Of a stretch of DNA of 64,000 nt, positions 33,905 to 45,200 are shown in pieces. The notes under the pieces were generated by a model, which had not been told where the DNA came from, ran no database searches, and was given only the letters and a program-made list of their open reading frames with translations. This stretch comes from Vermamoeba vermiformis (taxonomy: Eukaryota; Tubulinea; Echinamoebida): assembly GCA_045837725.1 (NCBI GenBank), contig JBEWZL010000121.1, positions 124,001 to 188,000 on the forward strand. The letters run 5' to 3'. The position numbers were made by a program, and so were the translations under genes. Positions within the stretch are counted from its first letter, which is position 1. Every line of letters starts with the position of its first letter.

Positions 33905-35597
33905 ATGAGCAAGAAAATTACGAATAATAATGTACCTTTTGATATGAAAACGGCGTCAAGCGTAAATCCGACGGTATGATAAGTAGATCTGATTCCCATA
34001 TGTCTGCACTAAGTAGAAAATGATAATTTGAATAACTATTATCTTATATTATAGGACAAAACAGAGGAATCGGTGTATACTGAACGATTAAACGAGAAAG
34101 GATTAAAAATAATATTAAAATACAAATTTGATCCGGTCATGTGGCTTCAATTTTACGAAAAATATACCCACAATCCTGCATTTAAGCGTTTAATGCGGTG
34201 TATGGTTCAAATAGGCACGATAGACGCTTGTTTGAGTAAGCGAAATTTGATGGAATGACATAATATCAGAGAATTTATATCGAATTCAAATTAGGAGGCA
34301 AATATTTCTTGCCTGAAGGCGAAGGAGTTAATTTAAATAAGAAAGAGATGGAAAAGATATCAAAGTAAGCCTTTTTAATTTAAAATAACAAAAATTAAGT
34401 TTTTATCGCCAGATCGACACGGATGTACACAGCCGACAATAAATTTAAAGCAGCACCACAATTTGATAATACAATCTTTCGTGTAGTTAGGTGCGTTATA
34501 GCATAATAATTGGCGTTTATTAATAACACAACAGAGGTGATTGTTTGGAAGCTGCATTGCACTTAAAAACGATTTCCATAAAAGGAAATTTACTTAATCC
34601 AGCGACTCTAATTATGGCATCAGCATCATTGCCTGGCGGTGGATATCGATCAGGAGCTGGTGCTCAAGAAGGCAAGTCTTCGGTAATGCTAATGACACCC
34701 GGATCTGACACTTTCCTTTTATAGAAAATTTGCATCGTCGAACCAACTTGTTCCAATGCCTAGAAGATCCATATGATATGAATCCTAATCGATCGTGGAG
34801 TTATCCTTTGCCTGAATTCGGTACGCAATTTTTTCACAGTTAAATTATCTGCTTTTCATCTATCATGGCCGCATTTATAAAATAATATACTAAAATTACT
34901 ATAGGCGGTGTTTATGTACCTGAGGCATATGTCATTCGTGGTAGCGAACCACGTGGTTATCCTTTTTTGGAAAACCCGCAACGGACGTCATTCATCGCCG
35001 TCGCTGGTAAGTTTATTCGTCGATTATGAATTGATGGTGTACTATGAACCTGGTTTCCTAATTTGGAAATGTCTCCAGCTTACAAGTCTCCACCAACTGA
35101 GACCGTTAACGGCAAGCTGAAGTTATCGAAGAAGATCGCTCAAAGTACCCAGAAAAAGATTCAAACGATTCTCAATATCGCACTCGATAATGGCCATGAT
35201 AGCATCGTATTAGGTGCTTTTGGATGTGGTGCTTACGGTACGTAAAAAACGAAAAATTACTACCAAAAAAGTTGCGGATCTGACTTTTCAACGAACAATT
35301 TTTACACTCTATTATCTCCTCGATAAGATTATATCATTATAAATATACAAGACTGAGACCTCTTACAATTTACCTAATGTTTTACGTGCAGCCAATCCTC
35401 CCGAACACATGGCCGAGTTGTTCAAAGAGGTGATTCAAAGCGATTTCCGCAACTGTTTCAAAGCAGTACTGTTCGCTATTCTCGACACGCAATCACCGCA
35501 AGATCACAATCCTGAAGGCAACGTGGCACCATTTGCTAGTGTATTTAATACTGAACCGATTGATATCGATGACTTTATTCAATTAAACGAACTGTAG
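33905..35597 (+). CDS. PARG-like macro-domain protein (TIGR02452 type)
   Basis: Eight or so exons start at the ATG at 33905. The macro domain is plain: NPATLIMASASLPGGGYRSGAGAQEENLHRRTNLF is split by an intron, then VYVPEAYVIRG, ENPQRTSFIAVA, and VLGAFGCGAYANPPEHMA before FKAVLFAILD. The GGGYRSGAGAQEE motif with paired acidic residues matches bacterial-type poly(ADP-ribose) glycohydrolase folds, so removal of ADP-ribose chains is the likely activity. The intron inside AQE|E (34672-34724) begins GC rather than GT, and splicing it restores the family motif exactly. A NADAR gene and a sirtuin elsewhere in the window also concern ADP-ribose/NAD. Confidence 0.87.
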
Positions 35598-35833
35598 TAT
35601 AGATACGACACATTTGCAAGGCATGCCTTTTATTCTCAAAAAATTGAAATTAGTTAGTCTAACCGTTGGTTGGTGCTCTGACTGTCAAAAAACTAAGCAC
35701 TTCGTATGTGATCGAAAAAATAACTTTATAACGACGAGCTTTGGCGCGTTAGACGCAAATCTTACTCCTGATACGACGCGCTATATCCGGTAAGTATCCT
35801 TCAATCAACAGGATCGAGCAAAAAAAGAAGAAT

Positions 35834-35904
35834 AGGCGCCACCAAGAATCGAACTTGGACAATCGACTCATGAGACCGAGGCTCTACCACTAAGCTATGG
35901 CGCC
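35834..35904 (-). tRNA. tRNA-Met (CAT)
   Basis: A 71-base cloverleaf: acceptor GGCGCCA/TGGCGCC, D arm GCTT...GAGC, anticodon stem TCGGT/GTCGA around loop CTCATGA (anticodon CAT), T arm CCAAG-TTCGATT-CTTGG. The normal TTC in the T loop marks it as an elongator. No intron. Confidence 0.85.
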
Positions 35905-36225
35905 GTTGTTGTAAGTTTAAGGCACGAGTCATACGAGGTCGTCAAAAAGACAAAGATATTTTGCAATGGCGACACTAAGGCGTAATAACGAAGCACAAAT
36001 TGTTCTTGTTTTCTTAAAAATTTCACCAGGCTAAAAAAATGTCTGTTTCAGTTTCATAAATTATTTACCTTACAAAAAAGAAGTATGGCGTTATTAGATC
36101 TAAATCGCGAACATTAGTTAAAGTTGATGAATCTGATCCCGTTTCTTCTTGCCAAAAATTTCGTATTTCAATTTTGCTCTGAGGAGCCATTTGGCCCATA
36201 GACAGAGTCGGAGCCAAAAAGATAC

Positions 36226-36299
36226 TAGCCGTTCCAGGCTTCGATCCTGGGCCCTTCGACTTATGAAAACGACGCTCTAACCTTCTGAGCTAAACGGCT
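36226..36299 (-). tRNA. tRNA-Met (CAT), initiator-like
   Basis: A 74-base cloverleaf with acceptor AGCCGTT/AACGGCT (A1-U72 pair), D arm GCTC...GAGC, anticodon loop TTCATAA, T arm CCAGG-ATCGAAG-CCTGG and discriminator A. The A1-U72 pair and A at position 54 of the T loop (ATCGA) are eukaryotic initiator features. The anticodon stem TCGTT/GTCGA has a mismatch and lacks the usual three G-C pairs, so the assignment as initiator is a suggestion. Confidence 0.75.
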
Positions 36300-36635
36300 G
36301 TCGTCGAGAAAAGAGCACTCGAATTGAAAGAGGCCGTCAAAAAGACGAACTCCAAGTGCGGTCCACGGCGCGAAGGGCAGGACCAGAGCGGCGGATGATT
36401 GATTCGTCGGTGAAGAGCAGCCAGACCGAAATTGGAAACGCACAAGTGACAGCAAGGCACATGCCTCACGAAAAAAACAGCAGTACAAATTAGATCCAAT
36501 ATAGTATTTGAACGACAGCTGTCACTTGATTGTTGAGAAAAAGGTAGGAAATTGGATCCGAGATCTGCGAGAAAAGTACGTATGTGACTTACGTCTTATA
36601 AGCAAGCATAGACAGTGTCGCTAATGTTGTTTTGT
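36300..36635. other. GC-rich segment beside tRNA-Met
   Basis: Between the tRNA and the nucleotidase 3' end, the stretch 36300-36490 is clearly GC-richer than other spacers. Short frames cross it on the minus strand but run into the tRNA and show no motif. It may be an unrecognised non-coding RNA; nothing in it matches a family I know. Confidence 0.3.
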
Positions 36636-38442
36636 TTATTTTTGAGCTGTTTTCGCGTTGATCAATTCTTCAACGAACGATACTGGCCAGTCCATTGGTC
36701 CGTCGTTGCAGATCACAACATCGAACACTAAAACAACAATAAATTAGCAACTATTACTGCAAACTACCGTTATAATAATAATTCAGTATTAAAGTATTTT
36801 CGATTGCGTTTTTTTTACCTTTTTTGTAATGTTCGAGCAACTCGTCCACTTTATCGTTCAAGAATCCAATTCTCAAGCAGGTCTTAATGTCTTTAACACC
36901 CTCAGCCATATCAACGTCGTGAAGACTATCGCCCATCAATATAACGTTCTTTTTCTTCTCAATCTTTTTGAACCACGCCACGTTCTTTTCATTGGCAATC
37001 GCTTGTTCTTTTTTATTCAAAACATGAATAATAGGACCTGCAAAGATCATTTCCAAAATTAGAAATTGCCATATATGGTAATATAGTTAGTTTTAAACTT
37101 ACCGTCAAATCCGCTGATTAATCCTTGCTCGTTTTGTACTAAATGATTTGACACGACGTGCATGTTGGGATAAATAGCACCGGTACGTTGTCTATATAAT
37201 CCATATATTAGTATCATAGTATATATTGTAATAGTAGTATTATATTATGTTGTTACGTACGTAATAACCATCTCGATCAATTGAGTAATTCCTCCCGAGA
37301 AGATCAAAATGGGAATGTTGTGCTCGTTTGTCAATGAGAACAGCTTGTTGCAGCCTGAATATAGATCATTGTTAAGAAAATTTGCAATATTTACATATGA
37401 CGCGAGTCCTTCATGATAAATGAACTCGTGTTAAATTTACTTTACCTTTTCGAAGATCCAGCGGTGCTTCACGTACCATTTCTTCGAGCCAAGAAAACGA
37501 GATCTATATTAAACAATATTATTAGGAATGATGTAGGTATAAAAAGTAGAAGAAGGCTAGGAAGTGATTTGAGCGGTTTCGGTTGGTCACGTGATCCAGC
37601 CGAAACAAGCGAATAGAACTCATTTGAAAGAATGACTGTTCAAGATCGAGGAATACCTTTTCAGACACAATGAGGTCCTCAGCTTTCTGCCACCATTCAA
37701 CCATCTTTTTGAATTTTTCCTGCGAATAGTCGTTAGTCTCAAGAGGTTCATACACGTGGATCTGACGACACGTTAGAATAAGAATAACTTACTTCGTACG
37801 GATAATTAGGATCGACTTCAATAGGATAATATGTGTTGAAGAGTTCTTTAGTAGCTACGGAGTAACCAGGGCTTAATCGAGGAGATCGCTGAAGATCGTA
37901 CGTTAGTACCGTATTTTATTAGACTCGTGATTCTTTTCGAGAAAAATATCGAAATAAATTAAAAGCAAATATTTGAAATAAATTAAATAATTTTAGAAAA
38001 TATTGAACGAATTTTCGACTTCCAGGATCTTAGATCTTACCTCCAAAATTCCAAAAGTCGACAAGCTAGTCCTTCCATCGTCTAATTTATGTCTAGAAAC
38101 AGTTCTATCGAAGTCCAAGACCATTTGAATGCTGTCCAAGCCATCCGCGATCAACTGCTGCTTCTTTTGGTTGAACACCTCAGGGTTTGAAATAATGACT
38201 GGGAATTTATCGGTGGAAGGGTTGCTTGTTGCCATGGTGATGGGTGAATAAGATTGCTGCGTGGTGTTGCGAACAGATGTAGAATAAATTTTACGAGGAT
38301 AACTCGCGTGCCCCAAAAAATACCGTGTTCGGCTTGCTGGTTGTTCTATTGCCTCGCGATGCTTATTACCACGTGTTGTTATTGTTGTACTATTATGTCG
38401 TGATGCAAGCAACTGAGAGAACAAACGCAAGCTCCGCATCGA
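36636..38442 (-). CDS. Cytosolic 5'-nucleotidase III family (pyrimidine nucleotidase)
   Basis: HAD-type phosphatase in about eight exons. Motif I is VLDFDRTVSRH (nucleophile and proton-donor Asp), preceded by KKQQLIADGLDS. Later come TYYPIEVDPNYPYE, KMVEWWQKAEDL, FSGGITQLIEMVI (motif II region with substrate Ser), ILMGDSLHDVDMAEG (motif III, metal Asp) and the end VFDVVICNDGPMDWPVSFV. This order is that of NT5C3, which dephosphorylates CMP/UMP and related nucleotides. The first ATG at 38442 adds a basic, Ser/Arg-rich stretch of about 70 residues before the next ATG (MATSNPSTDKF), which could be a mitochondrial targeting sequence; either start is possible. The upstream region shares a divergent spacer with the giant lipoprotein gene. 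Confidence 0.88.
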
Positions 38443-39233
38443 AGGCTCGATGGCTGACAAAACAGATGAATATCTCCAAGGAGCTTATAGACCTCCCCAA
38501 CACAGCAATATAAATACCAAAAGGTAGTTGAATATCTATCGGGAGTGTTCGTTGAAAAGAGACTCGTGGTAATGTTTCCGTTGCAATTTAATTTTAATTT
38601 TTAAAAATCTTGATCAAATTATAAAAAATCTGAAACAACACCCCTTTTCGTTCCTCTAACGCACAATTAAACAGCAATATTATTAGCATGTAATCATACA
38701 TATGGCAAGCCAATTTGCTTCGGTACTGATTTCTTTTAGCGCATGCAAATTCTACTCTTTAACATCGTTTCTAAAGCGCATAAATAGCTCGGTTTCCATT
38801 AATTGTGTTCATATTCACCTAATTGCACGTTGACAACCTAGATAGATCCGTCACAGTGACGTGCGTTGCTAAATCTGCTGTTTGTTCCTCTAAAGCTCCC
38901 ATTTAAATTTCAATAACGTACACTCTTATCAATTCAACAATAGTACCGTTCTAGGAACTACAGCTAATCCACTTCGTTGAAGCGAGTTTAAAGTAACCAC
39001 GTGACAACTCTTGCCTAAAACAGGAAAAAAGATTCACTGTCAACTTAAATTTTGACTGGCTGTCAGCAAAGAAGATTTCATTATTCAACGAAAGCGTCAT
39101 TATTCAAAGCGCTTATCATAACGAATCAACGTCACGGTGAGTTAAACAAGTATTTAAACCTCAATTTGCATCAGTTTCTAATTAAGACTTTTGTAAACGA
39201 TAGCAAAACCACTTCACAAGCTCAGTTAGGTGG
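38443..39233. other. Divergent promoter region
   Basis: About 790 bases between the 5'-nucleotidase (minus) and the giant lipoprotein-like gene (plus). Open frames are short and unconvincing. No RNA gene seen. Confidence 0.5.
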
Positions 39234-42200
39234 ATGCGTATCATGCGACTTCATTCGATGCGCTCATCACTACGGCTAGCACTACTCATGGTAGTGTTGG
39301 CAGTTGCTGTTAATGCTGTCACATTGAACTACAAAAGCGGTCAGATCTACTCTTACAAGTATCGTGCTGAACATATCACTCGAGATCGAGATGATCAAGG
39401 TGGTTTTCAGACCAGCTCTGGCACAGCACACGAGGTACGTATTAACTCACTAAATATTATGCTAATTAGCAACTTATTTATTTATTTTGGTTCCTTTAGA
39501 TCCTCGCGGATATTCTCATCGTCGGCAGTTCTTCATCGGAGTTTTATTGCCAAATGGACATTATTGGCATGAAGATATTCTCCTATGAGAACGTTTCTAA
39601 GCGCTTTGAGGAAGATTACGAGCATAGCCCAGTTCTCGAATCGATGATGAAACAATACTCGTTGTATTTTTCATTAACGATTAATGGCGAGATCTTCAAC
39701 ATTCTAGCGCACGACAGCGAGCCTTTGACGACGCTGAACTTGAAGCGTGGCCTTCTTAGCTCCTTGCAGACTAAGCTCTTGTCTGGCGAAGAGCTGAAGA
39801 AGCGATCTGCCGGAGAAAATGGTCTTGAACCTCTTACTGCTCAGGAGACCGATGTGGCTGGTAAGTCTTAGTAAATGATCCTTCGTTGGACAAGTCTATA
39901 ATGTTTTAGAATTCGGTCATGTTTCAAAATCCTCGTTGACGTTTTGACTTACTGGATCTGTGCATCTAGGTGAGTGTCCGACTTCATTCAACTATGAGGA
40001 AGACCAAAACACCAACCACTTGGTCATCAAGAAGCAGAAGAATCCTGTCAACTGCTCTCGCCGCCCTTTGAAAATCAAATCGAAATCCCGATCTCAGTTC
40101 AACGAGCCTGAAGTCCGTTCGAACATTGAGGGATATCATAAAGTCGATTTGAACTCACAAGTCATCACTCGTTCAACTATGAAGGAAGAGCACGTGATGA
40201 CTCCCATCGAACAGGGCATCCGTGGCTTGTCTACTCACGTCTCAACATTCTTGAAGCTTCTTAAAGTCAAAGAGTCTCCCAACAAACGTAGCTTGGCCGT
40301 GCATTCTGACTGGAATTCACTCCTCAAGTTTGTCAAGAGATCGCATCCGATCAAGGTTGCTGACTTGGTTTTCGAGCACGAAGATGAAACCGACGAACCT
40401 CCTAAGTGGCTCAAGTAAGTACTCAAAAAAAAGATTCGCTACCGGTATACTGCCGTAATGACTGAAAATTAACTAACGATTGCACAACAGACGAAATGTC
40501 GAGGACGAATCGGAGAAACTTGAGCAAAACTGGTTGTCAGTGAAAGAGCTCGCTGAAATCTCTGTCCTTCATCCCAGATCCGACCTTAGCCGCGCTAACT
40601 TCGAGAAGATTGTTGCTGCCTTCAAGCAACAGCCTGGCCTCGTTTCATATGCTGTCGAGCAAGTGAAACAAGACTGCTGCAACAACGGCACTATTGCAAT
40701 CTTAATCGATGTGTTCGTGCGGATCAATACTAAGCAGTCCATCGATGCAATCATTAACGAGTTCTACATTTCTGGTAAGTCGGTATCATTGATTTAAGAT
40801 ACGATGAACTTTTGACAGCCATCAAACTTTTGCAAATAATTTGTGATCTGATTCGGTCTATTTTTAGAAACCTTTTCGGAAACCATCCGAATTCGCGCCA
40901 TTCAAACACTTAGCTTCGTGTTGCGCCCTTCGATTGATTGGCTCGAGCCTCTCTATCAACGCATCTCCTTCCCTATGGAATCGATCCTCGAAAAGCAATT
41001 GGTCTTGACTGTTGGTGGTTCTATTCGCCGCTTCCTTCACAGCAATCCTGACAAGTTCTCGTCTGTCCAACCAATGATTGACGGTCTTCTTAAGGTCATG
41101 AAGTCAACGCAGATCATCAGCGGACAAGATTGTTCTGATTCGTGCCCTCGGTAACACGGCCTCCGACTACGTGATCAACGACATCATCCCGGCTTTAGAG
41201 AGCTTTGACGAGCCCCGTCTTCAATTGGCAGCGATCAGTGCCTTAGACAAAGTGCTCAAAGACGCTACTGAGAAGAAATCCATCGATAAGACCAAGGCTG
41301 CTTTGTTAGAGACCTACTTCGATCGCTTGAACACGTTGGAAGTGCGCATGCAAGTCATCAAGGTCTTGTTGCACTCCAACCCTCAAGTGTTGAGCGGTGA
41401 AGACATTGAGTACTTGGTGGACTCGCTCACTATTGAGGCACAATGGGAGGCTGGCGAGTACTTGATTAGCAGTCTTCGCTCGGCATCTCAGAAGGAAGTC
41501 ATCGTTGCTTCTCATCTCCGTAGATTACACGACAACTCGACTTCAATTTGGCGCCATGACATTCAGATCCCTCGTGACCAGTACTTCATGCAACTTCAGA
41601 GCAGAAAGCGTGACATTATCAATGAGCTCCTCGGTGACGTAAGTCTTCAATAGGTTTCGTATTGAATGTGGATTGACACGTGTCACTAGGCTATCGGCAA
41701 GGACCGGTTCAACGTCGACTTTGGCGAGTGTAATGCCAAGAACCTCAAGATTGGTGGTAACGCCTTCGGTGCTAGTTTCAGTGCTAGTAAGTACAGTTTG
41801 CAGTTACAATGTTCGGTTCGAGATCTAATACATTTGATAGCCTTCTGTAACGTCGCCAAGGCCAAGTGGCCCATCTTCGGTTTCCCCACTGTTCTATTGA
41901 AAGCTGAAGATCGTGTCACTGCCGAAGCACATGCTCTCGGTTTCAAGATCACTTTCTGCGACATTGGTGTTGATATGGGTGCTCAAACTGGTACCTGGAT
42001 CCCAGGCATTGAGACGATGAAGAAACGAGCAGCCTTGCCCGCGAAGCGCTCCATTGAAGAGGTCCAAAAGAACTTGTTTGGCTTCAGTGGCCCCGAGATC
42101 TCGTGCCCTTCACAACTTCCTGTCAACTGCGGTGTTGGCAAATGCACTTCCACAGTTGAAGAGTGTATCATGGTCCGCGGTATTGAGCTCGCTAAGGCCG

Positions 42201-45200
42201 GTAAGTATAATATTGTACGACTTCGTAAGCCAAGCACTAACCGATCGCTTAGCCCAATGGAACTTCTTGACGGACATTACTTCGATCACCTCTTTCAAGT
42301 ACTGCACTCCTAAGAATAACGGTGCAACTGATTGCACGAGCGTGAACTCAACCAAAACTGATCTCGATGAGTGGTTGCCCGAAGGGTACGTCGACAACTT
42401 CCTTTGCGCTTGTGATGCAATTCCTGATGACACGAACCTGGCTAATTGTAAGTCACTAACGGCTTATTTATTTTGATCAATACTGACTTAACTTGAAGCC
42501 TCGTACATTGGCTCCAACATTTGCGTCAAGAAAGCCATTCAAGACAGGTTGTTGAACGGCTATGACGCAGACAAGGCCGGCTACAAGCAATTGAAGGACG
42601 ACTTGGCCAAAGACATTGCCAAGGTCAAGCAAGATTATGACGACTTGGTTGCCTTGAACCCTGACTTCGCCAATCCCTTCATGCTCGAACTCTCTATTCG
42701 AGCATTGAAGGACCTCTACTTCGTTCAAATCACTCCTCTGATGACTCAATTGGCTCAAGACTGGATTGATGCCTACAAGGACTGTTGTTGCACGACCTCA
42801 CCGTAAGTGTTGTGCCTTGACTCACCCCGCGCTCGACATTTTGCTAATGATCTTTGTAGGACTTGGTTCTCGGCTTGGCTCGCTGCTGTTCGAGTAAACT
42901 TGAAGAAAGAACTCGGTACTCCTGGCTGCGACTTCATCAAGAAGAACTTCGAGACATTCGCGTGGTGCGATGACAAGCGTACTCTGATCAACCCTGTCAT
43001 CAAGGACGAGTACTTCTTCGTCATTCTCGAAGTTGATATGATCGAGCAGCTCTTCGACTTGCCGGGTGATGCTACTGGCCATCACCATCTGTTCAAAGGC
43101 AAGCGATCTGGCGACAACGATTTGCCCGACATCAACCCCGATGACTTCAAGGACGGCTGCTTGACTGGCAAGTTGAAGGGTCCTGATGAGGTGACCGGAA
43201 ACATCCAATTGTTCCACTACTCGTACTCCATTCCTGTCTACTCTGGCATCTTCCTCGACTTCGATTTTGGTGCTGGCTTGAACTACGGCATCAACTTCAC
43301 TGTTGACTTCTGCTTCCTGTCGATGCAAGCCAGCGCCCGAGGAGGACCTTATGGTGCTGTCACTGCTTCCGTCTCAGCTGCCATCTCATTCTTCATTATT
43401 CGAGCTGGTGTTGAAGTCCAAGCGACACTTCTTGCCACCCAAATCCCCGCTACTGCCTCTATCAAGCTCTTGGAATGGCCTTTGCAAATGTGCTTCACTT
43501 TAGATCGCATTACAACCCCACTATCAGTGACGGTCTCAGTCTTCTTCCAAATCAGATGGAAGATCGTCTTCCTTGGCTTAGACTGGGGTGACAAGATCAA
43601 GTACCCAATCGGAGGTTGGTCCATGGATCCAATTGCCGACAACATCCTCACTACCTGTCAAAAGAAAGAGGCTCCTGTGCCTAAGGGCATCACTAAGCTC
43701 ATCGAGTTAGACGAGGACGAGCTGCTACAGGATGTGCACGTGGACATGCAAGACGATAAGCGTGGCAGTGTATTGTTACACGCTCGTGGTGCTGGTACCG
43801 TGACGATCAAGGATTCCAATCAAGGCACTTTTGATTACAAGCCCGTTGCCTTCAGCGACAAGGCTGTAAGTTATATCATCTAGTACGCTTTTGTTCCTAA
43901 CATTCATGTGCAGGACCAATTCACCTTCGTCGCCACGGACGGTGAAGTGACATCTCCTCCTACAACCGTAAACTTCAAGATCTATCCTATCGCCAACACT
44001 CCCAAGATTTCTGTGAAGCAAGCACAAGGCTGGGAAGGTAAGTCTTGAGCTCGATTGTCATCGTCTTATATTGCACGCGTTCTAATACTGTTCTCAGACG
44101 CTGGACCAATCTCCTTGAATGTTGTTGCAAACCTCACGGACGTTGATGGTTCCGAAAGCTTGTCTGTCGTTATTTGCAACTGCTTCGAGTCCAATCAAGA
44201 CAACGACGTCAAGGGTGATCGTTGCGACAACTGCCCGTTTACCGCTAACGACGATCAAGTCGACACTGACGGCGATGGCGTTGGTGATGCTTGCTGTGAA
44301 AGCAAGTTGCGAGCTTGGTGGAAGTTCGACGAGACTATGGGCACGTACGCCGCTGACTCCAGTCAGTTCGGAAACCACATGAAGATTATGGGTGGTCGCT
44401 GGAACCAGACTGATGCCAGAAGCAAGGGCAGCTTGAATATGGCTTATACTAAGACTAAGGTTAAGCCCAACGAGATCAACTCGCTCGGCTTTAACTATAC
44501 CTTCTCCATCTCTCTTTGGCACAAGATTGACACTACACGAGCCCTATCACATGCTTCTATCCCTCTCATTCGAAGGTACGCCGCAGAGCAAGATATTATA
44601 TTTGCGGAGTCCTAATTAAATGCTCAGAGTGCATTCTGATCGCGGAGATGCCTGGTCTTTAAGCGTCACGCAAATATCTGGCTTCATTTGGTACAGCTTC
44701 TATGGTGGTGGAGGCGGATGGAATTCAGACACGATCTACCCTGTCAATCCAACGCAATGGCACCACGTAGTTTTGACTGTTACTCCCGGTCAACAACCGT
44801 TGTTTTATTTTGACGGTCAATTGAAGACTAGCTCGAACGCACCAGTGTTCAATGGCCCGTTGAACTCCCGTCCCAGTGATTACATGGTCTTGGGCGATCA
44901 ACAAGCCTTCTTCGGTCAGTTGGACGATGTTCAAATCTACCTTGACTTCCTGCCTGCCAATCACGTCAGATTCTTGTATCAATATCCTGGCAAGCGCTTG
45001 GCTGCTGGCGACGTCGATAAGGACGGCATTGGTGATATGTGTGGTACGTAGATGGAATTGGATTTAGATTGTAGCTAACTCTTTGCACCTGCAGACACGT
45101 GCCCTGGCCGATACAACCCTGATCAAGGAGACGTCAAGGACGCGTGCTGTTTGCGAGTAGCTCACGTCTTCTCTGAAGAGAAATTTGGCACTGACCAATC

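Noticed and set aside
36261-36499. Two overlapping minus-strand coding frames
   Set aside because: They overlap the tRNA-Met gene and have no recognisable motif or start context.
42822-43328. Long minus-strand frames inside the giant lipoprotein gene (also 47083-47946)
   Set aside because: They are shadows of the codon-biased plus-strand exons; the plus-strand reading carries all domain motifs.
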